Source: Actinomadura sp. WMMA1423 (lineage in GTDB: Bacteria; Actinomycetota; Actinomycetes; Streptosporangiales; Streptosporangiaceae). Taken from it: DNA of 64,000 nucleotides. Each line of letters opens with the position of its first letter. Positions within the stretch are counted from its first letter, which is position 1. Both the position numbers and the translations under genes were made by a program. The stretch spans positions 9,362,001 through 9,426,000 of the forward strand of contig NZ_CP041244.1 in assembly GCF_006547145.1 (NCBI RefSeq), read 5' to 3'. The notes beneath the pieces were generated by a model, which saw only the letters and a program-made list of their open reading frames with translations, ran no database searches and was not told the DNA's origin. This document shows, piece by piece, positions 8,849 to 17,397 of the stretch.

Positions 8849-9547
8849 ATGCACACCACCCGCTTCTGGGACGCGCTGAGCCCCCGCGCCCGCGAGGCGC
8901 TGCGGCGGGCGGGCGCCCCGGTGGTGATCAGACCAGGCGCGTTCCTGACGCGCGAGCACACCCGCGCCTCCCAGGTCTTCGTCCTGCGCTCCGGGGCGGT
9001 GAAGGTGTGGGTGGACCGGGAGGGTGACATCGCGATCCTCGACGTCCTCGGGCCGGGCGACCTCGTGGGGGAGCTGGAGGCGGTGGACGGCGGCGTCCGG
9101 CACGCCAACGCCGAGGCCATGACACGGGTCGACGCCCTCGTGCTGCCCGCCGCGCGCTTCCGCGGCGTGCTGGACGCCGAGCCCGGCTCGGTGTGGGCCG
9201 TCGCCGCCGTCCTCGCCGAGCGGCTCCGGGACGCCAACGAGCTGCGCGTCGCGCACTTCCCCGACGACCCCGAGCGGCGCCTCGCCGGCCGCATCCTGCG
9301 CCTGGCGGCGAGGTTCGGCTCCCCGGGCAAGCGGGAGCGCCCCGACGGCGTGACCGAGGAGGCCGTCCTCGTCCGGGTGCCGGTCACCCAGCAGGACCTC
9401 GGCCGCTGGGCCGGCATGGGCCGCCGCAAGGTCGCGCAGATCCTCGCGGCCGAGCCCGTGCGCGGCAGCGTCACCTTCGCCCGGAGCGCGATCGCCGTCC
9501 GCTCGGCGGACGCCCTGCACCGGCTCGCCGGCGACGACCTCCCCTAG
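8849..9547 (+). CDS. Crp/Fnr family transcriptional regulator
   Basis: 232 residues. The N-terminal cNMP-binding beta roll has VFVLRSGAVKVWVD and GPGDLVGELE, close to the FGE-type binding cassette. A long dimer helix with AAVLAERLRDANELR follows, then a C-terminal winged helix with VTQQDLGRWAGMGRRKV as recognition helix-turn-helix. No Fnr-type N-terminal cysteines are seen, so an oxygen-sensing FeS cluster is unlikely. It lies 147 bases after the Crp-STAND gene, preceded by the repeat cluster at 8691-8751 and a GAGGCGAG ribosome site. Its effector is unknown. It converges with the maleylpyruvate isomerase family gene, 4 bases apart. Confidence 0.85.
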   Translation: MHTTRFWDALSPRAREALRRAGAPVVIRPGAFLTREHTRASQVFVLRSGAVKVWVDREGDIAILDVLGPGDLVGELEAVDGGVRHANAEAMTRVDALVLPAARFRGVLDAEPGSVWAVAAVLAERLRDANELRVAHFPDDPERRLAGRILRLAARFGSPGKRERPDGVTEEAVLVRVPVTQQDLGRWAGMGRRKVAQILAAEPVRGSVTFARSAIAVRSADALHRLAGDDLP

Positions 9548-9551
9548 TCCC

Positions 9552-10316
9552 TCAGAGCCCCGGCTCCTCCGGGAACCCCGACGGCTCGTGGGGCCAGGGC
9601 GGCGGCACCGGGAGCGGCCCGTCCGGGCGGACGTGCACGCCCGCGCCGTCCGACCGGCCGCTCAGCCAGCCCAGCAGCGCCCGCGCGGAGCCGGACGCCT
9701 CCGGGCTACCGGGCCTCCAGCCGAGATCGGCCGTCTCCCCGGAGTCGGTCGCGGTGATCCGGAGCCCGGCCAGCTCGCCGAGGGACCCGCCCGTGAGCGC
9801 CGCCAGGTCCGCCAGCGTGGCCGCCGCGGACCAGCGGACGTAGGGTTCTGGCCAGTCGGCGGGGCCGTACCCGGCGGCGAGGTCGACGTGGTGGGCCTCC
9901 ACCTCGTTCCAGCGGCGGAACACCGTGTACCAGGCCGGATGGGGCCAGCCCATCATCGCCCGGACCGGCACGCTCCAGGCGCTCTCGGGCAGCGACCTGG
10001 CCTGCTCGGAGAACCGCTCCTGGGTCGCCCGGACGTCGGCGGCGAGCTCCTCCCGGCCGCGTCCCGCGCCCGCGGCGACGTCGGCGTTGCGCCGCTCCAG
10101 GCTGGGGTACTGCGGGATCTCCGTCCCCGTGCGCGCCCCTTCGAGCAGGTTCCACAGTGAGTCGGCGTTGCGCGCGACGTGCGTCGCCACATGCCCGCGG
10201 CTCCACCCCGGCAGCGCCGACGCGCCGCGAAGGGCGTCGTCGCTCAGCCGCTCGAGCGTCCCCGCGAGGCGCTCCACGCCCGCGTCCACCTCGTCGATCA
10301 CGTCGCGCCAGTCCAT
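9552..10316 (-). CDS. Mycothiol-dependent maleylpyruvate isomerase family protein
   Basis: 254 residues. The N-terminal DinB/MDMPI four-helix bundle contains the metal-ligand histidines: GWSRGHVATHVARN (about residues 42-55) and a later NEVEAHHVDL (about residue 145). The C-terminal third matches the sterol-carrier-like MDMPI_C region. The family uses mycothiol to isomerise maleylpyruvate or to act as a thiol transferase, but no gentisate-pathway gene is adjacent, so the substrate is open. The ATG at 10316 is preferred over one ten codons upstream because CGAGGAGGGTCC is directly in front. Confidence 0.8.
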   Translation of the reverse strand: MDWRDVIDEVDAGVERLAGTLERLSDDALRGASALPGWSRGHVATHVARNADSLWNLLEGARTGTEIPQYPSLERRNADVAAGAGRGREELAADVRATQERFSEQARSLPESAWSVPVRAMMGWPHPAWYTVFRRWNEVEAHHVDLAAGYGPADWPEPYVRWSAAATLADLAALTGGSLGELAGLRITATDSGETADLGWRPGSPEASGSARALLGWLSGRSDGAGVHVRPDGPLPVPPPWPHEPSGFPEEPGL

Positions 10317-10628
10317 GGACCCTCCTCGGCGAAAAGGACCCTCCATCCTGTCGCACCGGCCCGGCCCGCGCCAGACGGGTGATCATGAAGATCCCGGTGG
10401 TCGGGGGCGCGGTGGTTCCCGTGGGGTTCCGGTGGCGGGGGCCGTTCGAACACGTGTACGGTGCGATGGTCCCGTCCGTACCGCTCGGACGGCCGGGTAG
10501 CGTCATGAAATGCAGCGGCGCGCGCCGCTGTTGAGGACTCGGGGGAGCCTGTCGCACCCCGTGGCTAGCCTTGATACCGAGCCGCATCCGCATATCGCCG
10601 CGCCCAGAAGAGGAACCGGAAGAACGCC
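10317..10628. other. 312-base intergenic region before uvrA
   Basis: The divergent gap between the isomerase family gene and uvrA. It holds a LexA-like site at 10446-10461 and some TANNNT hexamers (for example TAGCCT at 10566-10571) with no -35 at a sensible distance. No additional gene could be supported. Confidence 0.5.
10446..10461. promoter_or_regulatory. Candidate LexA/SOS box upstream of uvrA
   Basis: TCGAAC-ACGT-GTACGG matches the actinobacterial SOS consensus TCGAAC-N4-GTTCGA perfectly in the left half and in 4 of 6 positions in the right half. It lies about 170 bases before uvrA, a known LexA target in actinobacteria. Confidence 0.45.
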
Positions 10629-13466
10629 GTGCATGACCGACTCATCGTGCGTGGAGCACGCGAGCACAACCTGAAGGACGTCTCGCTCGACCTCCCGCGG
10701 GACGCCATGATCGTGTTCACCGGTCTGTCGGGTTCCGGGAAGTCCAGCCTGGCCTTCGACACGATCTTCGCCGAGGGGCAGCGCCGGTACGTGGAGTCGC
10801 TGTCGGCCTACGCCCGGCAGTTCCTCGGCCAGATGGACAAGCCCGACGTCGACTTCATCGAGGGGCTCTCGCCCGCGGTCTCGATCGACCAGAAGTCCAC
10901 CAGCAAGAACCCCCGGTCCACGGTCGGGACCATCACCGAGGTCTACGACTACCTGCGCCTGCTCTACGCGCGGATCGGGCACCCGCACTGCCCCGAGTGC
11001 GGGCGGCCGATCAGCCGGCAGGCGCCGCAGCAGATCGTCGACCGGGTGCTGGAGCTGGAGCAGGGCGCCCGGTTCCAGGTGCTGGCGCCGGTGATCCGCG
11101 GCCGCAAGGGCGAGTACCTGGAGCTGTTCCGCGAGCTCCAGTCCAAGGGCTACTCCCGGGCGCTGGTCGACGGGCAGATGGTCCGCCTCGACGAGCCGCC
11201 CAAGCTGAAGAAGCAGGAGAAGCACGACATCTCCGTCGTGGTCGACCGGCTCTCGGTGAAGGACTCGGCCCGGCAGCGGCTCGCCGACTCGGTGGAGACG
11301 GCGCTCGGCCTGGCGGGCGGCACGATCGTCCTCGACTTCGTCGACCTCCCCGAGGACGACGAGCACCGCACCCGGATGTACTCCGAGCATCTCTACTGCC
11401 CCTACGACGACCTGTCGTTCGAGGAGCTGGAGCCGCGGTCGTTCTCGTTCAACTCGCCGTACGGCGCCTGCCCCGACTGCACCGGCCTCGGCACGCGCAT
11501 GGAGGTCGACCCCGAACTCGTCGTCCCGGACGGTGAGCTGTCGCTGGGCGAGGGCGCGATCCAGCCGTGGTCCAGCGGCCACGTCAGCGACTACTTCCTG
11601 CGGCTGCTGTCGGCCCTTGGCGACGCCATGGGCTTCGACCTGAACACCCCTTGGGACAGGCTGCCCGCCAAGGCGCGCAAGGCGATCCTGAACGGGCACG
11701 AGACGCAGGTCCACGTCCGCTACAAGAACCGCTACGGCCGCACGAGGTCGTACTACACGGCCTACGAGGGCGTGGTCCCCTACATCCAGCGGCGCCACGC
11801 CGAGTCCGAGAGCGACTCCAGCCGGGAGCGCTTCGAGGGCTACATGCGGGAGATCCCCTGCCCGACGTGCGAGGGGGCCAGGCTCAAGCCCGTCGTGCTC
11901 TCGGTCACCATGGGCGGGATGTCGATCGCCGAGGTCGCCGCGATGCCGATCGGCGAGGCCGCGAAGTTCCTGCTCGCGCTCGAGCTGAACGAGCGCGAGC
12001 GGCACATCGCCGAACGCGTCCTCAAGGAGATCAACGCCCGGCTCGGCTTCCTGCTGGACGTCGGGCTCGACTACCTCACGCTCGACCGGGCGTCGGCGAC
12101 GCTCGCCGGCGGCGAGGCGCAGCGCATCCGGCTGGCGACCCAGATCGGCTCCGGCCTGGTCGGCGTCCTGTACGTCCTGGACGAGCCGTCCATCGGCCTG
12201 CACCAGCGCGACAACCACCGCCTGCTGGAGACGCTGCTCCGGCTGCGCGACATGGGCAACACCCTGATCGTCGTCGAGCACGACGAGGACACCATCGCCG
12301 CCGCCGACTGGATCGTCGACATCGGCCCGCGCGCGGGCGAGCACGGCGGCGAGATCGTCGTCTCCGGCACCGTCGAGGACCTGAGGAAGTCCGAGCGCTC
12401 CCTGACGGGCGCCTACCTGGACGGGCGCCGCGAGATCGCCGTCCCGCAGATCCGGCGGCCCCGCACCAAGGGCCGCGAGGTGACGGTCAAGGGCGCGCAG
12501 CAGAACAACCTCCGCGGCGTCGACGTCGCGTTCCCGCTCGGCGTCCTCACCGCCGTGACCGGTGTCTCGGGATCCGGCAAGTCGACGCTGGTCAACGACA
12601 TCCTCTACAACTCGCTGGCGAAGAAGCTGAACGGGGCGAAGACCGTCCCCGGCAAGCACAAGCGGGTGAACGGCGTCGACCAGCTCGACAAGGTCGTCCA
12701 CGTCGACCAGTCGCCGATCGGCCGCACCCCGCGGTCCAACCCGGCGACCTACACCGGCGTGTTCGACCACATCCGCAAGCTGTTCGCGCAGACCACCGAG
12801 GCGAAGGTGCGCGGCTACCAGCCCGGCCGGTTCTCCTTCAACGTCAAGGGCGGCCGCTGCGAGAACTGCTCCGGCGACGGCACCATCAAGATCGAGATGA
12901 ACTTCCTGCCGGACGTCTACGTCCCGTGCGAGGTCTGCCACGGCGCCCGCTACAACCGGGAGACCCTGGAGGTCCACTACAAGGGCAAGACGATCTCCGA
13001 GGTGCTCGACATGCCGATCGAGCAGGCCACCGAGTTCTTCGAGCCGATCACGGCGATCCACCGGCACCTGAAGACGCTGAACGACGTCGGCCTCGGCTAC
13101 GTCCGGCTCGGCCAGCCCGCCCCGACCCTGTCCGGTGGCGAGGCGCAGCGCGTCAAGCTGGCCTCCGAGCTCCAGAAGCGCTCCACCGGCCGCACCGTCT
13201 ACGTGCTCGACGAGCCGACGACCGGCCTGCACTTCGAGGACATCCGCAAGCTCCTCGGGGTGCTGAACGGCCTGGTCGACAAGGGCAACACGGTCATCGT
13301 CATCGAGCACAACCTCGATGTCATCAAGACCGCCGACTGGATCATCGACATGGGCCCCGAGGGCGGCTCCCGCGGCGGCACCGTCGTCGCGACGGGCACC
13401 CCCGAGGAGGTCGCCGAGGTCGAGGCCAGCCACACCGGCCAGTTCCTCAAGAAGATCCTCGAATAG
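10629..13466 (+). CDS. uvrA: Excinuclease ABC subunit A
   Basis: 945 residues, the usual length. UvrA is the damage-recognising ATPase of nucleotide excision repair, working as a dimer with UvrB. Two ABC modules are visible: Walker A GLSGSGKSS near residue 33 and GVSGSGKST near residue 650. The signature regions LAGGEAQRIRLA and LSGGEAQRVKLA are each followed by DEPSIGLH or DEPTTGLH. Zinc modules show CPECG, CPDC and CENC...CEVCHG. The GTG start gives the conserved N-terminus (M)HDRLIVRGAREHNLK. uvrC lies downstream, after a Rieske gene and a channel gene. SOS control is suggested by the upstream box. Confidence 0.97.
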   Translation: MHDRLIVRGAREHNLKDVSLDLPRDAMIVFTGLSGSGKSSLAFDTIFAEGQRRYVESLSAYARQFLGQMDKPDVDFIEGLSPAVSIDQKSTSKNPRSTVGTITEVYDYLRLLYARIGHPHCPECGRPISRQAPQQIVDRVLELEQGARFQVLAPVIRGRKGEYLELFRELQSKGYSRALVDGQMVRLDEPPKLKKQEKHDISVVVDRLSVKDSARQRLADSVETALGLAGGTIVLDFVDLPEDDEHRTRMYSEHLYCPYDDLSFEELEPRSFSFNSPYGACPDCTGLGTRMEVDPELVVPDGELSLGEGAIQPWSSGHVSDYFLRLLSALGDAMGFDLNTPWDRLPAKARKAILNGHETQVHVRYKNRYGRTRSYYTAYEGVVPYIQRRHAESESDSSRERFEGYMREIPCPTCEGARLKPVVLSVTMGGMSIAEVAAMPIGEAAKFLLALELNERERHIAERVLKEINARLGFLLDVGLDYLTLDRASATLAGGEAQRIRLATQIGSGLVGVLYVLDEPSIGLHQRDNHRLLETLLRLRDMGNTLIVVEHDEDTIAAADWIVDIGPRAGEHGGEIVVSGTVEDLRKSERSLTGAYLDGRREIAVPQIRRPRTKGREVTVKGAQQNNLRGVDVAFPLGVLTAVTGVSGSGKSTLVNDILYNSLAKKLNGAKTVPGKHKRVNGVDQLDKVVHVDQSPIGRTPRSNPATYTGVFDHIRKLFAQTTEAKVRGYQPGRFSFNVKGGRCENCSGDGTIKIEMNFLPDVYVPCEVCHGARYNRETLEVHYKGKTISEVLDMPIEQATEFFEPITAIHRHLKTLNDVGLGYVRLGQPAPTLSGGEAQRVKLASELQKRSTGRTVYVLDEPTTGLHFEDIRKLLGVLNGLVDKGNTVIVIEHNLDVIKTADWIIDMGPEGGSRGGTVVATGTPEEVAEVEASHTGQFLKKILE

Positions 13467-13520
13467 CCGCCGGGGGCGGGCCGGTGCGAGGCGGTCCGGC
13501 CCGTCCACCAAGATGGAGGC

Positions 13521-13964
13521 ATGGCAGACGAAGTGACGCCCGGGGCCGCCGAGGCCCCTGAGGGCGGAGTAATCGGCCGGCGCGCGGTGCTGTGCGGGGC
13601 CGGGGCCGTCGGCGCCGCGGCGCTCGCCGGGTGCGGGTCCGGTGGCGGCGGGGCGAAGTCCGTCGATGACCTCAGGGGCAAGGAGGTCGCGAAGGCGGCC
13701 GACGTCCCGGTCGGCGGCGGCAAGGTCAACGGGAGCGAGCAGGTCGTGGTGACCCAGCCGAGCCCCGGCGCCTTCAAGGCGTTCACGGCGGTGTGCACCC
13801 ACCAGGGCTGCACGGTCGGCGGGGTGTCGAACGGGCTGATCAAGTGCCACTGCCACGGCAGCGAGTTCAGGATCGCCGACGGGTCGGTGCAGAAGGGCCC
13901 CGCGAAGAAGCCGCTCCAGGAGTACCCCGTGCAGGCCAAGGGCGACGGCATCGTCGTCACCTGA
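13521..13964 (+). CDS. Rieske [2Fe-2S] lipoprotein
   Basis: 147 residues. An N-terminal twin-arginine-like signal (GRRAVLCGAGAVG) ends in a lipobox LAGC near residue 36, followed by a Gly/Ser linker, so it is probably a Tat-exported, lipid-anchored protein. The Rieske cluster ligands are CTHQGC and CHCHGSEF, giving the Cys-x-His and Cys-x-x-His pairs. Small stand-alone Rieske proteins of this kind are common in actinomycetes, and the electron partner is unknown. No oxygenase or cytochrome gene is nearby. It converges with the MscS gene, with a tandem repeat in between. Confidence 0.88.
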   Translation: MADEVTPGAAEAPEGGVIGRRAVLCGAGAVGAAALAGCGSGGGGAKSVDDLRGKEVAKAADVPVGGGKVNGSEQVVVTQPSPGAFKAFTAVCTHQGCTVGGVSNGLIKCHCHGSEFRIADGSVQKGPAKKPLQEYPVQAKGDGIVVT

Positions 13965-13985
13965 TCAGCGGTACGGGAGGGGCCG

Positions 13986-14061
13986 CGCCCGCCTGAGCGG
14001 CGTCATGCCCGCCTGAGCGGCGTCACGCCCGCCTGAGCGGCGTCACGCCCGCCTGAGCGAC
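13986..14061. repeat. 20-bp tandem repeat, about 3.8 copies
   Basis: The unit CGCCCGCCTGAGCGGCGTCA repeats head to tail in 13986-14005, 14006-14025 (first base T), 14026-14045, and a partial last copy to 14061. It overlaps the 3' end of the MscS gene. On the minus strand each copy reads Leu-Arg-Arg-Ala-stop in the same register as the true gene end, so the array is a repeated gene tail. Confidence 0.9.
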
Positions 14062-15233
14062 TTCGCGTGCACCGGGCCGTCCTCGCGGGGGACGGCCCTC
14101 GCGCCGTCCGCGTGCCGCCCCTCCGCGACCTGCTCCTCCGCGGCCGATCCCCGCTCGCCCGCCGCGGTGCCGGCGCCGTCCACCACCGGCTGGGCGCCGT
14201 CCACGACCGCCTCGGGGCCGATGCGGAGGCGGGGGAGGGCCTCGGGATGGCGGTCGCGGATGTAGGAGACCAGGTGCTCGCGCACGTCGCAGCGCAGGTC
14301 CCAGGTGCTCGCCGAGTCGGCGGCGCTCATCAGGGCGCGGACCGTGACGAGGCCGCTCGGCTGCACGTCCACCACCTGCAGCATCCACTCCCGCCGGTCC
14401 CACAGCGGGTTCTCCTTCAGCGCCGAGTACAGCTCGGCGCGCAGCTCCTCGACGGGGACCGCCCAGTCCACGTGGAGCTCGACCGAGCCGAGCAGGCGGC
14501 TGGAGTGCCGGGTCCAGTTCTCGAACGGCTGCTCGGTGAAGTGCGACACCGGGAAGATCATGCGCCGGTCGTCCCAGAGCTGCAGGACGACATAGGACAG
14601 CGTCAGCTCCTCCACCCGGCCCCAGATGCCCTCGGTGACGACGACGTCGTCCAGGCGCAGCGCGTCGCTGAACGCCAGCTGGAGCCCGGCCAGCAGGTTT
14701 CCGAGGGTCGGCCGGGCGGCGATGCCCACCACCAGGCCCGCGACGCCCGCGGAGGCCAGCACCCCGGCGCCGACCGCGCGCACGGCGGGGAAGGTGAACA
14801 GCGCCGCGCCGACGGCGAGCACCACGATGATCACCGCCGCGATGCGGCGCAGCAGCAGCATCTGCGTGCGGGCCCGCCTGGCCCGACGGTTGCGGTCGCC
14901 CTCGACGCGCATCAGCCGCGCCAGCGGCGGGTCGCTCAGCGCGTAGGCGATCCGCAGCACCAGCCACGTGGAGGCGCCGATCGCCGCGATGCGCATCGCG
15001 TGCCGGACCGCGTCCTCGGCGTGCCCGCCGATGAACTGGTACGGCATCGCGGCGCCGGAGCTCACCACCACCGCGAACGCGAAGGCGGGCGCGGTGCACC
15101 GCCGGGCGACCCGGCCGGCGCCCGGCCAGCGGTGCGCGAACCGGTCGGCGATGAGCCGGCGTCCCCCCTCCACGACGATGACGGACGTGCCGACGACGGC
15201 GGCCAGGACGATCCATGCCCAGAGTGCGGACAC
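14043..15233 (-). CDS. Small-conductance mechanosensitive channel family protein
   Basis: About 396 residues. There are four hydrophobic segments in the first 200 residues, then the MscS pore/beta domain: GVAGLVVGIAARPTLGNLLAG and DVVVTEGIWGRVEELTLSYV, followed by a cytoplasmic region with DDRRMIFPVSHF. A charged Ala/Glu tail of about 60 residues follows and ends in LRRA at the tandem repeat. Such channels open under membrane tension and release solutes during osmotic downshock. The GTG at 15233 (VSALWAW) was chosen because the first membrane helix begins immediately after; upstream starts to 15392 would run into the uvrC promoter and are less likely. Confidence 0.85.
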   Translation of the reverse strand: MSALWAWIVLAAVVGTSVIVVEGGRRLIADRFAHRWPGAGRVARRCTAPAFAFAVVVSSGAAMPYQFIGGHAEDAVRHAMRIAAIGASTWLVLRIAYALSDPPLARLMRVEGDRNRRARRARTQMLLLRRIAAVIIVVLAVGAALFTFPAVRAVGAGVLASAGVAGLVVGIAARPTLGNLLAGLQLAFSDALRLDDVVVTEGIWGRVEELTLSYVVLQLWDDRRMIFPVSHFTEQPFENWTRHSSRLLGSVELHVDWAVPVEELRAELYSALKENPLWDRREWMLQVVDVQPSGLVTVRALMSAADSASTWDLRCDVREHLVSYIRDRHPEALPRLRIGPEAVVDGAQPVVDGAGTAAGERGSAAEEQVAEGRHADGARAVPREDGPVHAKSLRRA

Positions 15234-15392
15234 CTGCGCGACGACCCCCTTCTCGGATCCGGGTAACCGTTTGAACCTCCCTTTCCGGTCGTTTTGCGAA
15301 CATCCGGGTGAGCGGGAGAGATCTACGTCACCCTCCGCGGCCCTGCCGGGCGGGTCCGGCCCGCGGGGACACGGCGTGTCGGTGCCGCCCAT

Positions 15393-15398
15393 TAGGCT
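15393..15398 (+). promoter_or_regulatory. uvrC -10 box (leaderless)
   Basis: TAGGCT sits 7 nt before the uvrC GTG, and no Shine-Dalgarno precedes the start. Transcription would begin at or next to the start codon. Confidence 0.6.
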
Positions 15399-15405
15399 TC
15401 TGAAC

Positions 15406-17397
15406 GTGGCAGATCCGGCGACCTACCGACCCGCACCCGGCTCCATCCCGGAATCCCCGGGGGTGTACCGGTTCCGCGACGAGCACGGCCGGGTCATCTA
15501 CGTGGGCAAGGCGAAGAACCTGCGCTCGCGCTTGAACTCCTACTTCGCCGACTTCTCCGCCCTGCACCCCCGCACGCAGACGATGGTGAGCACCGCCGCC
15601 CGGGTCGACTGGACGGTCGTCGGCACCGAGGTCGAGGCCCTCCAGCTGGAGTACTCCTGGATCAAGGAGTTCGACCCCCGGTTCAATGTCCGCTACCGCG
15701 ACGACAAGTCCTATCCCTATCTCGCCGTCACCCTGAACGAGGACTTCCCGAGGGTGATGGTGATGCGGGGCGCGAAGCGCAAGGGTGTTCGCTACTTCGG
15801 GCCGTACTCCCACGCGTGGGCGATCCGAGAGACGGTCGACCAGCTGCTGCGCGTGTTCCCCGTCCGGACGTGCAGCGCCGGGGTGTTCAAGCGGCAGCAC
15901 CAGCTCGACCGCCCCTGCCTGCTCGGCTACATCGGCAAGTGCTCGGCGCCGTGCGTCGGCCGCGTCTCGCCCGCCGAGCACCGCCTGCTCGCCGAGGACT
16001 TCTGCGACTTCATGGCCGGCAACACCAGCCGGTTCACCAGGCGGCTCGAACGCGACATGCGCGAGGCGGCGGGCTCCCAGGAGTACGAGCGCGCCGCCCG
16101 GCTCCGCGACGACATCCGCGCCCTGGAGCGCGCCCTCGAGAAGCAGGCGGTCGTGCTCCCCGACCGCACCGACTGCGACATGATCGCCTTCGCCGAGGAC
16201 GAGCTGGAGGCGGCCGTCCAGGTGTTCTACGTGCGCGGCGGCCGCATCCGCGGGCAGCGGGGCTGGGTCGTCGACAAGGTCGAGGACGTCACCACCGCCG
16301 ACCTGGTCGAGCACTTCCTCATCCAGATCTACGGGGAGAGCGAGTCGGTGCCGCGCGAGGTCTGCGTCCCGGCCCTGCCCCCCGAGGAGGACGCCATGGC
16401 CGAGCTGCTGGCCGAGCAGCGCGGCGGGCCCGTCCGGCTGCGCGTCCCGCAGCGCGGCGACAAGCGCGCCCTGCTGGAGACGGTCGCGCGCAACGCCCAC
16501 GAGGCGCTCAAGCAGCACAAGACGCGCCGCGCGTCCGACCTCACCACCCGCAGCCGCGCCCTCCAGGAGATCCAGGAGGCCCTGGAGCTCGACGACGCGC
16601 CCCTGCGGATCGAGTGCTACGACGTGTCCAACCTTCAGGGCACCGACGTGGTCGCGTCGATGGTGGTGTTCGAGGACGGCCTGGCCAGGAAGAGCGAGTA
16701 CCGCCGGTTCACGATCAAGGCCGTGGAGGGCCAGGACGACGTCCGCTCCATCCACGAGGTCATCACCCGCAGGTTCAAGCGGTACCTCGCCGAGAGCGAG
16801 AAGACCGGCGAGCTCGACGCCCTCGGCGACCCGGAGGAGGACGGCGCGCACCAGCCGATCGACCCCGAGACGGGCCGCCCCCGCAAGTTCGCCTACCCGC
16901 CCAACCTGGTCCTCGTCGACGGGGGCCCGCCGCAGGTCGCCGCCGCGCAGCGCGCCCTCGACGAGCTCGGCGTCGACGACATCGCGGTGTGCGGGATCGC
17001 CAAGCGGCTGGAGGAGCTCTGGCTCCCCGGCGAGGCCGACCCGGTGATCCTGCCGCGCAACAGCGAGGGGATGTTCCTCGTCCAGCGGGTCCGTGACGAG
17101 GCGCACCGCTTCGCCATCACCTTCCACCGGCAGCGGCGGTCCAGGTCCATGACGGTCAGCGAACTCGATAACGTTCCGGGTCTGGGCCCGGCGCGCCGCG
17201 CGGCGCTGCTGAAACACTTCGGTTCGCTGAAGCGGCTGAAGGACGCGACGCCCGCGCAGGTCGCCGAGGTCCCGGGCATCGGCATGCGCAGCGCCGAGAG
17301 CATCGTCGCGGCGCTGCACGGCGGCGCCGCCCCGGCGGGCGGCGCGGGCGAGGGACCCGGCGGGGACGGCGGGGAGCACAGGGGGAGACGGGAATGA
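15406..17397 (+). CDS. uvrC: Excinuclease ABC subunit C
   Basis: 663 residues, typical for actinobacteria. UvrC makes both incisions in nucleotide excision repair. The N-terminal GIY-YIG nuclease shows GVYRF...VIYVGKAKNLRSR (residues about 14-45). A cysteine pair follows in CLLGYIGKCSAPC, then a UVR helix hairpin near residue 210, the RNase H-like endonuclease with VLVDGGPPQ near residue 504, and C-terminal helix-hairpin-helix motifs (VPGLGPARRAALL, VPGIGMRSAESIV). The GTG start gives the conserved opening (M)ADPATYRPAPGSIP. It overlaps rapZ by ATGA and heads the uvrC-rapZ-yvcK-whiA series. Confidence 0.97.
   Translation: MADPATYRPAPGSIPESPGVYRFRDEHGRVIYVGKAKNLRSRLNSYFADFSALHPRTQTMVSTAARVDWTVVGTEVEALQLEYSWIKEFDPRFNVRYRDDKSYPYLAVTLNEDFPRVMVMRGAKRKGVRYFGPYSHAWAIRETVDQLLRVFPVRTCSAGVFKRQHQLDRPCLLGYIGKCSAPCVGRVSPAEHRLLAEDFCDFMAGNTSRFTRRLERDMREAAGSQEYERAARLRDDIRALERALEKQAVVLPDRTDCDMIAFAEDELEAAVQVFYVRGGRIRGQRGWVVDKVEDVTTADLVEHFLIQIYGESESVPREVCVPALPPEEDAMAELLAEQRGGPVRLRVPQRGDKRALLETVARNAHEALKQHKTRRASDLTTRSRALQEIQEALELDDAPLRIECYDVSNLQGTDVVASMVVFEDGLARKSEYRRFTIKAVEGQDDVRSIHEVITRRFKRYLAESEKTGELDALGDPEEDGAHQPIDPETGRPRKFAYPPNLVLVDGGPPQVAAAQRALDELGVDDIAVCGIAKRLEELWLPGEADPVILPRNSEGMFLVQRVRDEAHRFAITFHRQRRSRSMTVSELDNVPGLGPARRAALLKHFGSLKRLKDATPAQVAEVPGIGMRSAESIVAALHGGAAPAGGAGEGPGGDGGEHRGRRE

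Noticed and set aside
10566..10571. TAGCCT as the uvrA -10 box
   Set aside because: The nearest -35-like TTGAGG is 29 bases away, far from 17, so the pair is not credible.
10503..13856. Very long open frame antisense to uvrA
   Set aside because: It is the complement of a clear uvrA with all ATPase and zinc motifs; the antisense product has no recognisable fold.
13986..14061. CRISPR-like repeats
   Set aside because: The copies adjoin with no spacers, so this is a plain tandem repeat.
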